A DNA stretch of 64,000 nt from NCBI GenBank assembly GCA_949358305.1, contig OX442323.1, positions 4,836,001 to 4,900,000 of the forward strand, read 5' to 3'. The stretch is from Strigamia acuminata (taxonomy: Eukaryota > Arthropoda > Chilopoda > Geophilomorpha > Linotaeniidae). Position numbers and translations under genes: made by a program. Shown here in pieces: positions 28,460 through 40,739 of this stretch (the stretch's first letter is position 1; each line of letters begins with the position of its first letter). Below the pieces are notes generated by a model, which was given only the letters and a program-made list of their open reading frames with translations, was not told the DNA's origin and searched no databases.

Positions 28460-29450
28460 CATGAATTTTGCAATAACAGGTAATGACACTACCTGCTAAT
28501 GAGTAGTTAACAATTTTGCACTTGTGTTTTCGTGTGGCAAAATTAAAATACAAGAAAATGTCAAGAACTTTTAGCACTAGGCATGAAGTTTGTAATCTCT
28601 TTAGTGTTAATTGCTCGACTGTTGTTACTAAAGTTGCCAACACAAAATCTTGAGCTCTGGGATCATTAAGTGACTTTTGAAAAGGGGTTGACGGGACAAC
28701 AAAGGTGGTCGTTATGTCTTAAATGGTCTCAAGTGTGTCAGACTGAGTTTCTCTCTAACCTTTAATCAGTACAACAAGATTTTGAAGTGGATAAATGTTG
28801 GCCAGCGTTCATGCTCTGTTGGGGGATTTACAGTGACTAAGTTTGCATGAACAGTTTTCTAGATATTGTATTTCTTCGATTCTAATACCCTGTTTGCACA
28901 AGAGAATTAAGCTAGCTTAACTCTTTAAAATTAGTTTTATAAATTAAGTGCGAACACAGCTAGATTATCCTAAGCTGGCTTATCAGTTTTGAAACTATTT
29001 ATAATTATCTAGTTTTGGGAACTGGATAAGCTAGTTATTTCCAAAGAGAAATGTTTTTTATCTTAATTTATCGTATTGACAAATTCTTTTACAAATAATA
29101 ATGACTTATAAAATTCCTGGATTGAGTGAAAATATTTTCCTCAATATTTTCCTGAATGAAATGAAGTCATTCGCTAAATCATGTGTAATTTTCTTAATTG
29201 GATCAAATTATATATTTGCAAAGTGCGAGACCAAATGGGAAAACAAGCAGCCTCAATTACTTGCTAATTATAATTAATGTGTTCAACTGGATATGCTCAT
29301 AAACTTTATTAACTGCATTAGTTTATTCATATGTGATGAGGCTTAAGGACTTGCTGTGCTTTGTGGTGCTTGTTTAGCAACAAACAGATTGTTTTTGCTG
29401 ATTCTATCAGCTTAATTTTAAAAGAGAAATTTTATAAGCTGTAAACTTAA
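28460..29450. other. AT-rich spacer, no feature recognised
   Basis: Only short open frames on both strands and no repeat or coding signal that I could recognise. Confidence 0.4.
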
Positions 29451-29949
29451 TTAAAGGTTACGTGCGCTGAATGGAATTTTTACATTTTCTGAAAGCCCGG
29501 AAAATTAATTGTTTATGATAATTATGTATATTAATAATCCAAAAACGTGATGGAGCATGACAGTTGGTTCTGAAGTTTATTTGACCTGGATCTAGTTCTT
29601 GCATCTGGGTGGATCCAAGATGTCTGACCTCAATTAATCGATTGATTTCAAATGACAGGATTGATCGGAAATCTTTTTAAAAATTTCTCCATCTTAGTTG
29701 CTATCAATGTCACAAAAAAAGCAATACGATCGTTAATCATTTAAAAAATGCGAATCGAATTTTGAATTGACGGTCAGTCTGTGCATGACTGTCGCATAGG
29801 AACTGATGATGCAGGGCAAGAAGTCTGCGACCTTTCTGCATTGCCTTTTGTTATTATAAAATAATTACTACAACAATTTAATTTTTTTCTTGATGATTAT
29901 TGGTTTTTTTATTACAGGCTTTCAGAAAGTGTAAAAATCTCACCTTTAA
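29451..29949. repeat. TTAA-flanked MITE (AGGTCAAGTGC family), copy 2
   Basis: TTAA at 29451-29454 and 29946-29949. The ends carry TTTTTACATTTTCTGAAAGC and its inverse as in copy 1. Its right TTAA is also the left TTAA of the next element. Confidence 0.85.
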
Positions 29950-30371
29950 CCCTTCCAACCCAAATGTATTGGCCACCTTTCATTCCCTAAGATGGGCATA
30001 TTTTAACCCAGATTCTGCATGCGGAAGATCCGGGTTTTAGGGAATTCCTAACATCTAGTTAGATTGACTATTCGTGTAGTGAACACCATATGGACGTGGT
30101 GGACATGATTGACATTAGCGGAGCCTGCTGATGATTATGATTTATGTCCTTTAGTTTCCTAAGATGGGTCTTTTTTGACCCAGTTAATCTTTGGGTTCAA
30201 ATTATAGAAAAAATTGAAAAATTAAAAAAATTTCAATTGTGTTATAGTGTCTACTGATGTTTCAAAGGAATAGTCAGCAAAAATCAGATAAAAAAAAATT
30301 TATTTCACATAAAAATAATGATTTTTTTTTAAAATGGGGTTACAAAATGACCCATCTCAGGGTTGGAAGGG
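29950..30371. repeat. piggyBac-like MITE (CCCTTCCAACCC family)
   Basis: Flanked by TTAA (29946-29949 and 30372-30375), with termini CCCTTCCAACCC and GGGTTGGAAGGG. The CCC start and TTAA duplication fit piggyBac. The interior holds hairpins around GATGGGTC/GACCCA. No coding capacity. Confidence 0.88.
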
Positions 30372-30375
30372 TTAA

Positions 30376-31329
30376 TCAGATATAATTCCTCTTGAAATGC
30401 ACTGAAGGGCCTTAAAGGGAGAATTTTGCAATTAGTTTTGTATAAAATCTCTCAACCTGTGCTTCCTTTGTTGAAAGATTGTTTGCAGTTTATTCCCACT
30501 TGTGGTTGTTGAAACTTGCAGTCATTAGTCAAAGTAATTAAAAGTATAATTAACGTGAAATTGATGACTTGAATGATAGAATGAGGGTTTAATATGTTGT
30601 CATTAGACTGATGTTCGGACCACAAGTTTTGAAATTTTTTTATTGCCATTCGGAAACCAATTGGAAAATAACTTTTAAAGTGTTAATGGCTTGGTTAGTT
30701 GGTAAGTAATTGGTAGAGCATGAAGAGCTAATGGCTTGTAAGATTTAGTCAATAAATCACTTCTTTTTGGAATTGATAATTAACTGACATGGCTTAAATT
30801 GTACCCATTATTGGCAAGCAGCAGGTGATTGGGAGTTAATGACTGCTAACAACATTTGCAGTGGGTTCATCCAATTGACCTGCTCACCAGATGTTGTCGG
30901 AAGATTGCTGATTTCAAATTATCTGCTATGGTGGACAGGATGGGGTTTTCTGGCTTGTTTGGTGACAATTGGATTTTGGACCATTTCCAAGATTGTTGAA
31001 ACTTGGACCGCGGTGACGTTTCAGCGATGTTTTCCCCTCGGTTTCTTTGGTTTTTTGGTGTTTTTTTTCTTGTTTTTCCTGTTTTTTTTTCGTGTTTTTT
31101 AGGTTTTATTGGTATTTTTTGAGTTGTGTGTGTTTATTGGGGGGTTTATTTGGTTTTTAAGTGTTTTTTCCGTTTTCTTTGGTTTTTAGTAAGGTTTTTA
31201 AGTGTTTTTTCCGTTTTCTTTGGTTTTTAGTAAGGTTTTTAAGTGTTTTTTTTCTGGACCTCGATAAAAATTTTCAATAGTATCCGGACCCCACTTAAAA
31301 TTACTTACCGACCCCTGCCTTAAGCGCTT
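30376..31329. other. AT-rich and T-rich low-complexity region
   Basis: About 31020-31250 is a TTTTGGTTTTT-type stretch containing an about 42-bp tandem duplication (AAGTGTTTTTTCCG units from about 31158). A hydrophobic 87-codon frame at 30839-31102 is judged a composition artefact. Confidence 0.45.
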
Positions 31330-31527
31330 GTAATTTGTTACATTTGTTTAATGTAACAAACGAAGTCTGAACATCACCAACGAAGCGTACGTTCATCGTT
31401 CATGAGGTTAAATACGAAAATAACACCGTACTTTTTCAAAAATACGGTATTCTTAGTTTCTCAGCAGCGGCTACCATTCGAGGGCGGCTACAATTCGAAG
31501 GCGACTCTTAATCGGTAAAATACGGTA
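31330..31527. repeat. MITE, CCGTATTTTACCG family, inverted partial copy
   Basis: Ends AATCGGTAAAATACGGTA. Its interior matches the inverse of 26500-26620 (TTGTTACATTTGTTTAATG, AGGGCGGCTACAATTCGA). The other terminus is decayed. Confidence 0.7.
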
Positions 31528-32731
31528 TTTTAAATTTAAATATTTACACTTAGGTGTTTGAAATTTCAAGAGAAAATTTATTTTTCATTCACATGGAGAT
31601 GTTGAGGAAGCGGCAAACCATGAAATCCTGGGTTTCAACTGAATAATTAAGAGATAATTAAAACAAGTGTGTTTGTGTTTCACTCTCTTCAATAGGTTAA
31701 TGAGTACTGCAAGCCATAACACTTTTTTGAGATTACAATTAAGCTTGGATCTTAGCTTAATTAGTCAGTAGAGTTAAGCCAGAAGTTTAGCAATAGGAGT
31801 AGTAATTTTCTTATTGTTTTGACTTTTAAAAGAGTTGTTTGTTTGGCAAATGGCATTGCATTTAATGTGTGTGTAAAATCATTAGAAAACCTGAAGGGAA
31901 ATCAAAGTGAATGGGAATTATAGCATTAACTTTTAAATTGGTTTAATTCTTGCCTACATGTCTTTGAATGTGGTGGAATTTAATGCAATAAATGCAATAC
32001 AAACAAACCATTTTTGGGTTTTAAATATTTACTCAAATTTAATTTATTAATGAAATATTTCATCCAAACAATAAAGAAGCAATGTATGTTTATTTCAGTG
32101 GGGGAAATGAAAAGAAGTTTCTTCTCTTGTTTAGGTGAAATATGAGCTTGAAGTTGGTATGGTGTAGTGCTTGCTCAAGGTGTTAATGACATTTTGTGCT
32201 TTAGTATCCTGTGGGGAATTTGTGCAAAAACACGCTGCAAGAATATTAATTGCAGAGATGCTTAAAGAGCATTCAAGGGATTCAAAACTTTACTTCCTTG
32301 CTTTTATGTGGTATGAAATACAAAATGAGAAGTTTGTTGTTGATGTTGATGCCGGAGTTTACTTAAATTAAATGTTAAGAAGTATATTATTTCTTATGAC
32401 AGGTTATATGGTCACTGAAAGATTGTTTACTGCGGTTTATGTAAGATTATTTTTAAGCCGTGCAATTACAAATTTGTTGGCAAAATTGGATATGTCATTA
32501 GTAGTTGCAAGCAAACAGATAGGTCAAAGGTGTCACCATGGCACTAATATCTATGAAGGTCGAAAGGCTAAGACTCTTAAGAGTTGGTATTAAATCAAAG
32601 TAGTTTTTGCTGCAATGCGAATTAAAATTAAAGTGTCATTTATAGAATTGGGTAAAAAGGCAATGTTAGGTATTTAAAACTTCTATTTCAGATGCGTATC
32701 ACTTTAGTGTTTTATTAAAAAGAATTAAATA
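31528..32731. other. AT-rich spacer, no feature recognised
   Basis: Two adjacent short frames (32171-32371 and 32372-32593) have no recognisable domain and no clear splice context, so I do not call them genes. Confidence 0.4.
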
Positions 32732-32915
32732 CAGTCGGAACTCTTCATAACGAATCGGAAGGAACCCAAAAAATGGATTCGTTATAATGAGAATTTGTCA
32801 TATCGAAATTTTTTAACATGGTGTTCTAAGGCAAGCCAACCAAACCAACCATTTTTAGTTATTCGTTATATCGTTAATTCGTTATATTGCGATTCGTTAT
32901 AAAGAGTTTCGACTG
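32732..32915. repeat. pogo-like MITE, copy 1
   Basis: 184 bp between TA dinucleotides. Termini CAGTCGGAACTCTTCATAAC and GTTATAAAGAGTTTCGACTG. CAGT ends with TA duplication fit the pogo/Tigger group; the family is confirmed by a transposase relic in the copy at 51330. Confidence 0.85.
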
Positions 32916-33025
32916 TATCACAAATCTCTGAAGATGACTGGGAACAGCCAAAACGCTTTTAGAAATAATATTTGTATTAATATAATATAATATGATATAT
33001 ATATATACTGTATAATATAATACGG

Positions 33026-33437
33026 CAGGGGTTCCCAAACTTTTTAGCATCGCGCCCCATTTTTAAGCAAGGCGATCTTACGCGCCCCACTTCATCTACC
33101 GGTGCATTAAATTTTTCAAAAATGAACTACTAAAAAGAAAAAAGAAATTTTTAGAGAAAATTGCATACAATTTTATACAATTTTACATATAATTTTATGA
33201 GCATGAAGGCTTATTTATTAGCCATTTTTCCATAATAGAATTGAGCACACAAACTGAAATGGATTTGAATTTGGCAGTTGTGTATTGTCTAGATAGAATA
33301 GACTCTTCTAGACGACAAGACAAGTGCACTATTCTAGGGGGAGGGCATCATGTCTATAAGTTAGTTTGATTGTTAAAATTTAAAATAAAAAAATTTTGTG
33401 AGCGATGCGTCGCGCCCCACCAAAAATTAGCTCGCTG
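33026..33437. repeat. hAT-like repeat (CAGGGGTTCCCAAAC)
   Basis: Begins CAGGGGTTCCCAAACTTTTT with GCATCGCGCCCCA downstream. A related inverse motif (GCGATGCGTCGCGCCCCAC) is near the right end. A fragment of the same family lies at about 37860-37945. Right boundary uncertain. Confidence 0.6.
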
Positions 33438-35628
33438 TAATACGGAGTACATAATATAATATTTGTAACATAAAACACTCTTAATAGGATAGCCCCAGGC
33501 AGCCTTTTATGTTTTTTGCAGTAGTTGGTATGTTACATGATCTCTTGAAAAACTAAGATTGTGCACATGCACAGACGTGCACTGTCAAGAGAGACAGAAA
33601 TGACTTGTTCAGTCTAGCAATGTGTTGTAACTAGTTATGGTTATGTAAACGTTAACGTTAAGCAAATTAAAACAGCTCACTTAAGCAGAACATGTGTAAA
33701 CAACATCATATCCTGTAGTGAAAAAGAGTTAATCAACTTAAAGCATTTTCCTCAACCAATTCGGACACGTCTATCGAATAAAAAATTGATCAATAATGCA
33801 GTGAACTGTCTGCAAAGGATGACATGAATATGGTGCCATTGACCATAAACATAGTTTAACCAAGATGGAGACTGATTTTTCACTCTTCTTTATTTCATTC
33901 TTGGTTGATAGATAGTTAGATTAAATTAGATCAGAATATTAGCCAATAACTTTCCTGAACAGTCAACACTTCCTCTAGTTGAGTTCCAACTTGAATCACA
34001 ATAGCAACTAATTTAATTTCCTATTTAGCATCTTTACTTCTGATTGCTATTTACCACTTCAGTGAATTAATTTATTAGAAAACACAATAAAAGCTTTTGA
34101 TCAGATTTGACAGATTTGAGTATAAGCACCTCATGCCACTGACTTGATGAGAATTTATTGCAACGGCTTCCAAATTTAATTCATTAAAGGGGCTTGTGCC
34201 CTGAGTTTGAAACCGGGTATCTGATTGCCTTAAAACATCCAACTTTTGTTGTTGATTAATGAAAACATTCTTGGCAAACTTGAGCAGAACTGTCGCTCCA
34301 AGTATCAAACTGCGTTGTTATTCCAACGAGCGGTTGACATCGTGCGGAAAAACTTGTTTTCCTAACATGAGCCAATTCAAAATGGCATAGAAAGCGGATT
34401 TTTTCATTATGGTTGCGAATGTGAACCTAAACCACCTGGGTTGGTGCCAAGTACTTGTGCTTTCACTCGCAGCCACCAGCTTGGGGTCTATAAAGAGATT
34501 GGAAGCATCATTCATGATAAACACTAGCAGCTGTTTGCTCGCTTGATTAATCTCCAGCCCTTTCCATGTCTTTCTGGTGTAAGGTCATGCAGATATAATG
34601 GCCATAAACCAGTCTATATAACCTTAGTTGGGACTCTACATTGTAATAAAAAAATCAATATACATGGTTCTGGCATTAGCCAAGAATGAGATGCGAAAGT
34701 GCTTGCTTTTAATCTCTTAATGAGCCATTTTCACAATGTGGTGCCATTTTGATTTTTATGTTTCTTCTTTTGTTGGTTTAATTCATTAAAACGGATTTTT
34801 TTTAATCTGTTATACCTTGAAGTTTGTAATCGGAAAGACAAATGTTTATTATACCACTCAATGTGCTGAAATGGTGAAATGAGATTGTACTTTTATTGCT
34901 CTTGAACCACTTTAGGTGAATTGTTTCATGAGAAAATAAAAAGAATGTGAGTGTGTTGCTGGTTTCATTTTTTGGTAGCATTTTCTGCTGGATTAATGGA
35001 TGGATTTTTTTTATCGGGCAAGAAAATAGAGAAAAGGTTTAAAAATGTGTAAAAAAAAATTTGCTGAAGTGATTAGAAGCTTGGTTTTGGTTTTTATTAC
35101 TTTGTATTTAATGGGTTTATCTAGTATTAAATTCTTAGGTTATCCAGAAACCTAAAACTGGTCCAGGAGTGGTAAGAAATGCTCAATGCACACTCAGCAC
35201 ATTGGGACCAGATTTACTAAAATAAATCAACTTTGTAAGACAGTATAAGTTATAGTGAGGCACATGTTGTGAAGGACGATAAAATGTAATCGTAAACTTG
35301 GCAAAAACTTATAAAAAGAAAATAACTTCAGCCAAACCTCGTTGTAAAGAATTCCCGAAAGTTGCGAAAACTCGATTTGTGAACAAGGGCAGCATGAAAA
35401 GAATATCTGCCAGGGTTTTTTTTTTTTTTTAAAAATTGGATCAATTTTTGGAAATTTAGCTATTTCAAAAACTCCTAAGCAGTCCAAATTGGCTAGTCTG
35501 CCTTTCGGGACTTGCCTGATTGCCCGATGGGTCAATCTGTCCCTGCTTGTGAGTCTTCCTAGCAGTGGCATCTCATATGGTTCAAAAATATATTTTACAA
35601 TACGGGTATAAATGCATTTTAAAATGTA
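33438..35628. other. AT-rich spacer, no feature recognised
   Basis: Only short open frames (for example 34075-34308 and 34318-34524 on the minus strand) with no recognisable domain. Confidence 0.4.
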
Positions 35629-35895
35629 TAGCATTTTTTGGAATTAGGTTTATTATTTGTACATTAAATAATGCATTTCATAATACAATTGAAAAAATTT
35701 TTACGGAGGGGCATAGTAGTTTCTACGCCGCAATGTAGAACTACATCTCGGCAGGAGTAGCGCTAGGAGTTATTGTTGTCGTTTGTTGGTGTGTTTGCTA
35801 TCAGTATTGGTGTGTGGTGAGAGAAGTAAGAAATGTGTCTGTGTGTCATTTGGTTATGTTATTGATACACTATATAATCATAAGCACTCAATTAT

Positions 35896-36316
35896 TGGGG
35901 GCCCAACAAAAACCTGATTATGTGATTATTGCTCCGATGGGCGGAATTGTTTAAATTGTAACCTAAATACGTTGCAATTGTTTAAAAAATGTTTCTACAA
36001 ATAATAATTGCAACTACCTAACTCGTTTCATATGTTCAGTTTAACATAAACTGAGCAGACTTTGTAATATTATGACCATGTGTAGTTGAAGCGGGTCTGG
36101 TGCTGCCATGTTGGTTTCAGTTGAGAGAGCACTTATAATCGGCCCAAGTCAGCAGAAAATCATGGTTTGGGGTGATTACTTGATTAGTTGCTTAGTTGCT
36201 TATTTGATGAAATGATTATTCTCGGGATTGGTTGAATCCAGTCACATGACACATCAAGTAATCGACTAATCAAAGTAATCAAAATAATCAACTAATCGCT
36301 CATTTAATGAAACCTC
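35896..36316. repeat. PIF/Harbinger-like MITE, inverted copy
   Basis: Reads as the inverse of 47186-47596: both share GGAATTGTTTAAATTGTAAC, CATAAACTGAGCAGAC-like and GGCCCAAGTCAGCAGAAAAT segments, and this copy ends CTCATTTAATGAAACC. Its left terminus is degraded. Confidence 0.75.
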
Positions 36317-38871
36317 CTGTTGTGATTCCCGGGGTTGTTTAAGGGCCATCTCTTGATGGGAAATGTTTTCCATCGTGGCATTGTGAGGTTTGCTTGTGGT
36401 TAGGTTAAGCTTTGCCAACAATTGGAGTTGGCACCAGTCGTTATTTCCATTGCTGGCGCTGGTTTACATTTCTGCCAAAAAAGACTGTCCTCTTAGGACG
36501 AAGTTCTACATCGAAAGGCATTTTGAAATTGCATGCATATTTGACAAATAATAGTATTGGGGATGCAGTTCATAATACATTTTATAAAGTGTATTGTCTT
36601 TTGCAAACCAATAACAGATAGCGGGTGCTAGCTGTAGGCACGTGCCGAGAGTGGCGGACCAAGGTTGACGCAGACCAGGTGTGTCCTGATAAGTGTCATA
36701 AGCACTTACTTTATTTGGCACATGTCCAAATCTGCCACTGACTGTTTCCAGTGGAAAAAAATAGTCTAGTGGTTGCATTGGCACTCTGGGAGACAATGCG
36801 TTCAGGTTCAATCAACTACGATTGGTTCAATTGATGGCTGGGGGATTATGGTACTAAGTTGTAGCTGTATAAAATCTTCTTAGATTTGCTAGTTGTTACA
36901 TTCAATGACATTTGGTTGTATTGTTCCTGCTGGAGTTCTCAACGGCGCCAGTTGGTAATGCAACTGATTGGCAATCTGAGAAGCTATCATTCAATTCCCA
37001 GTTGCAGATTCTTCGGAATCACCGCTGTTTGTCTTTTTAAGTTTTATGTCAATAGATGGTTTGTTGTTTTTCTAATCTATTTAATAGACTAGAGTGTTTG
37101 TATTACTTCTTTCATTTTTCTTTATTCCACAGAGTGCTAATGTTTGTTTCTTTTTGTTTGTTGCTTACTGATTTTATCTTAGTGATAAAACACATAAGAA
37201 AATCTAAAAATAGTTATCTTAAAGTGACCGAGATTTTCTGAAAGAAAGAGAAGTAGAAACTCGAAATAGGTTTGCGGTTCATTTAAAGTTGACAAAATTA
37301 AGCGTAGAAATAGCAGCAAAAACCTTTTCAAGGTCATGGAACTTTAAAAATAAACGGATTTAATTTATATTTTTAGGACCTATGGCTTCTCTCAACTGCT
37401 ATTCTAGGCACTCCGGAATAAAAACTTGTGGGAATAACATTTATGGGCTCGAGTGTCTTGAGTAAACAAACCAATTGAAATTAAATCAGCATTAGGCTTA
37501 TAAATACCTGTAATTTATTTGTGTGTGTTTTTGTACTAAAAGAAACGGAGTGCGTCTTACAATCGATGGCGTCTAAGGTGGGTTCACACCTGGAAGTAAA
37601 GTAAAGTAAAGGAAAGTAAACAATGAAGAAGTAGATACTATATTGAAATTGACCGAACCGATTGAATTTAATATTGTATCTAAATTGCTGGAGAAATCTA
37701 AGTTCTGTCAATAGAAAGTGGATGTTGTAAGTTGGAAAGTATTAACTTCAGATTCTCGTGTCCAAAAACCAAAAACCTCCAAAAATCAACCAAAACTCCC
37801 AAAAATGGAGGTTTTGTATTGTCAGTCCCCAAAGTGATGAATTTTGCAGGATGGGAAAAATTTAATGCAGGGATGATGAAGTAGGGCGCGGAAGATCGCC
37901 TTTCTTAAAGATGGGTCGCAATGCTAAAAAGTTTGGGAACTCCTTGGATTATGCGGTTGTCGCATAAAAAAAGGATGGAGATTGTGCGATGAAACAGAAA
38001 TAAATAAGGAGAAACGATAACCTTATCTGCTTACTAACTGTTTAGTTAGATGCCTGCTGTGTCCATGTTAGTTATAGGCCCAAAAGGATACCAATAACAA
38101 TGTTTAAAGTGGTTAAAGTATTAGTTGTGACAGTTGTACAGAGATACTTACTGTAAACAAAGGATGTAACAAAATGTTAGTACAATGTATCTCTTCTAAT
38201 AAAAGACAAGCCAAAGAGACAAGCAGGAAATGAAATTGCAACACATTCCTGTGATTTAATGGAATTACATGGATGAAGAAGCAAAACACATCAGCAATAA
38301 ATTTCAGGGGATAAAAAGCTGTGTAAACTGAGCTTAGATCATGGTTTGGTTTGGTGTGCAGGATATTTACATGACAAGGTGGTTAGTTAGGCTGATTTGA
38401 AGAACCTGTATAAAAGTTGAGCAAAGGGTTTGAAAAAGTTTTCTTTTATCAGATTAGGAGAATGAATGTTCAGCTAATATTATATCTCTAGGCATTTCTA
38501 GCTAAAGATTAAGTTAAATCTCTTTTTATTTCAACAAAATTACTTTTGCTTGAAGATATACCTAGAGTAGAAAGTGACATAATTCTATCTACGGTGTAAT
38601 TAATCTTCTAGCAAGATGCATTCTTATTTGAACTATCAGCAGTATCTGGTGAGAATTACAGGAAATTTTAAAGTGCCTTTGGCTAAGTGATGACTACTTG
38701 GGCAAGTGCTTTTCAAAGTGTGGACTGGTGCAGGTTTACCACTTTACCATTGAAATGCAAAGATTAATATAAACAAGTTAAAATAAGTTGGTAGCAGATC
38801 ATAAACTTGAATCTCGTACAGTCTGAACTGTATAAAAATACTAGCTGCATTCAAAAACTCTAAAGGCTAGT
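36317..38871. other. AT-rich spacer with minor repeat fragments
   Basis: Contains a short copy (about 36520-36605) of the ATAATACATTT/GTATTGTC repeat also found at 35629-35701 and 58311-58545, and an hAT-like fragment near 37860-37945. No gene recognised. Confidence 0.4.
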
Positions 38872-39293
38872 TCACATGGATGCGTTAACGCATGCGTTAT
38901 CGCACCAAAGCTGCTTCGTCACATGCGTTGCATGTGAACTGGTATGCAGCGCCAACGCGTGTTGACTGAAGCGCGTTGTGATTTTGTGCGTCGTAACGCA
39001 CAACGCACGAGTTGAAAATTTTCAACTTCAACGCAGCAATGAACTTCAGTTGCCAGAATATCCCGCTAGGTGATACGGCGCTGCTACATGTGACTATTCA
39101 TTGTCAACAAAAATGGCTACAGCTAAAAAAACTCGCATATTCCTTTTTGTTTGTCAAAACAATGTGAGCATGTGAACTGGCATGCGTTGTTTGTTGCTGC
39201 GTTGACAATGCACGATGGCACATGCTTGCACGTTCTGCTTCATGCTTGCGCGTTGAAGCTGATGCAGCAACGCATCCATGTGAACTAGGCTTA
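38872..39293. repeat. MITE with AAGGCTAGTTCACATGGATG termini
   Basis: Left end AAGGCTAGTTCACATGGATG and right end CATCCATGTGAACTAGGCTT are inverted repeats with one mismatch. The interior has many GCATGCGTT/AACGCATGC segments. Superfamily not assigned. Confidence 0.8.
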
Positions 39294-39310
39294 AAACATA
39301 TGCAAAACTC

Positions 39311-39395
39311 GTTTCGTGTTTGTACATGACGTCATTCCCATTGAATAACATAGAAATGTTATTCAATGGGAATGACGTCACGTACAGACACGAAG
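39311..39395. repeat. Near-perfect palindrome with paired TGACGTCA sites
   Basis: About 40-bp arms starting TTTCGTGTTTGTACATGACG and ending in its near-inverse, around a 4-base AGAA loop. Each arm contains the CRE-like octamer TGACGTCA. May be a small foldback element. Confidence 0.75.
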
Positions 39396-40172
39396 TATCG
39401 GAGTACTGGGGATGTATTATCCTCACCACTTTAACCTGGGATCAATTTTGTCTCATAAACTGGTTTTCTTTCTTCAAAAATTCATCATTAATTTAGTCTT
39501 CTGAAGGTTATTATAAACTTTTCCCACTTTCTCGTAATTTTTTTTTTCAACAGATGTGGCTGAAAGCATTTGCAGGAAAGTCATTCATTTAAAGAAAAAG
39601 AAAAACAATTACAGATGTAAAGTTTTAACAATTTATACTTTTATTTCAGTACAATTCATTTACTGCTCATAATAGTTCAATTTATATTCAAGTACAATTC
39701 ATTTACTTGCAAATTATATTGTAATTTGTATTTCACTACAATTCACTTATTTGCAAATTATATTATAATTAATATTTCAGTACAATTCATTTACTGCACA
39801 AGACATTCTAATTTCTAGCCTAATTAATTTTTTATGAATACAGTAACAAACTTTTGTTAAAGTTTGTTTACAATCAATTCCTTTAGATTAATAATGCAAA
39901 AAAACAAATTAATACTTTCACGTGTGTCAAGAATTTAGGAAAAGTGTTTAGGCTGTTCAAAAAACACTGGCGCTGCAAGATTAAGGGCCCACCGGGCCAG
40001 AAAGGTTTTATTACGTGTACGTAATATTGTGAATATATCGCAAACGATATCTACTGAGTAATATAGCTGCGATATTACATAAAAAAATAATTGCGTTGCG
40101 ATACACGGCAAATTCGCACAGGCCTAATCTCAAAGAAGTGCGGTTTCTCTCGTGGTTAAGAGAGAGGGGAAG
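39396..40172. other. AT-rich spacer with short direct repeats
   Basis: At about 39645-39790 the phrase TTTCAGTACAATTCATTTAC recurs three or four times with changes. No gene recognised. Confidence 0.45.
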
Positions 40173-40673
40173 CAGTAGGTGCATTCGAAAAGTCACTTGC
40201 ACTAAATGACCAGTGCAACTGGTGGTGTAAATGTCAAGTTAAACGACCCAATTTACGGGTTTAAAAATAAATTTCTGTGTAAATTTCAGTGTAAATTCAA
40301 GTGTAAATAAATTAGCCCAAATAATAACCGTTCGATCGCACAAATGCGGCCGAGCACCGGCCGCATTCAACCGCACAAATGTGGCCGAAGACCGGCCGCA
40401 TTCGATCGCACAAATGCAGCTAATAACTGATAAAAAATTGTTCTTACGATTGAAATTGTTGCAATCGATTTAACGAAAATCCAGGATGGCTGCCGGCAAG
40501 ACCCGATTTGAACGAGAAAACTCGTTGAACGGAGATTTAAACATGGCGTGCAGGTCGTTTCCGTTTGACCAGTTTACACAACATTTACACGAATTAATTA
40601 GTTTAAATGTCGTGTGAAAACGAGTGTAAACACATTTCCACTCGTTTTGATGACTTTTCGAATGCATCTACTG
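40173..40673. repeat. MITE with CAGTAGGTGCATTCGAAAAG termini
   Basis: Left end CAGTAGGTGCATTCGAAAAG and right end CTTTTCGAATGCATCTACTG are inverted repeats with one mismatch. The interior (40335-40420) has tandem CGCACAAATGCGGCCG-type units. A half copy in inverse orientation lies at 57184-57310. Confidence 0.85.
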
Positions 40674-40739
40674 TATTGTCATCTTAAGAGATGGCTTAGA
40701 TTGTTTTGATCTGAGGATAGATTGTATTAGGGGGTTTCA

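Noticed and set aside
30839-31102. Hydrophobic 87-residue frame as a membrane protein or receptor exon
   Set aside because: It arises from T-rich low-complexity DNA, lacks splice borders and has no receptor motif.
32171-32593. Two adjacent short frames as a small gene
   Set aside because: No recognisable domain, no splice context, and length within chance expectation for this composition.
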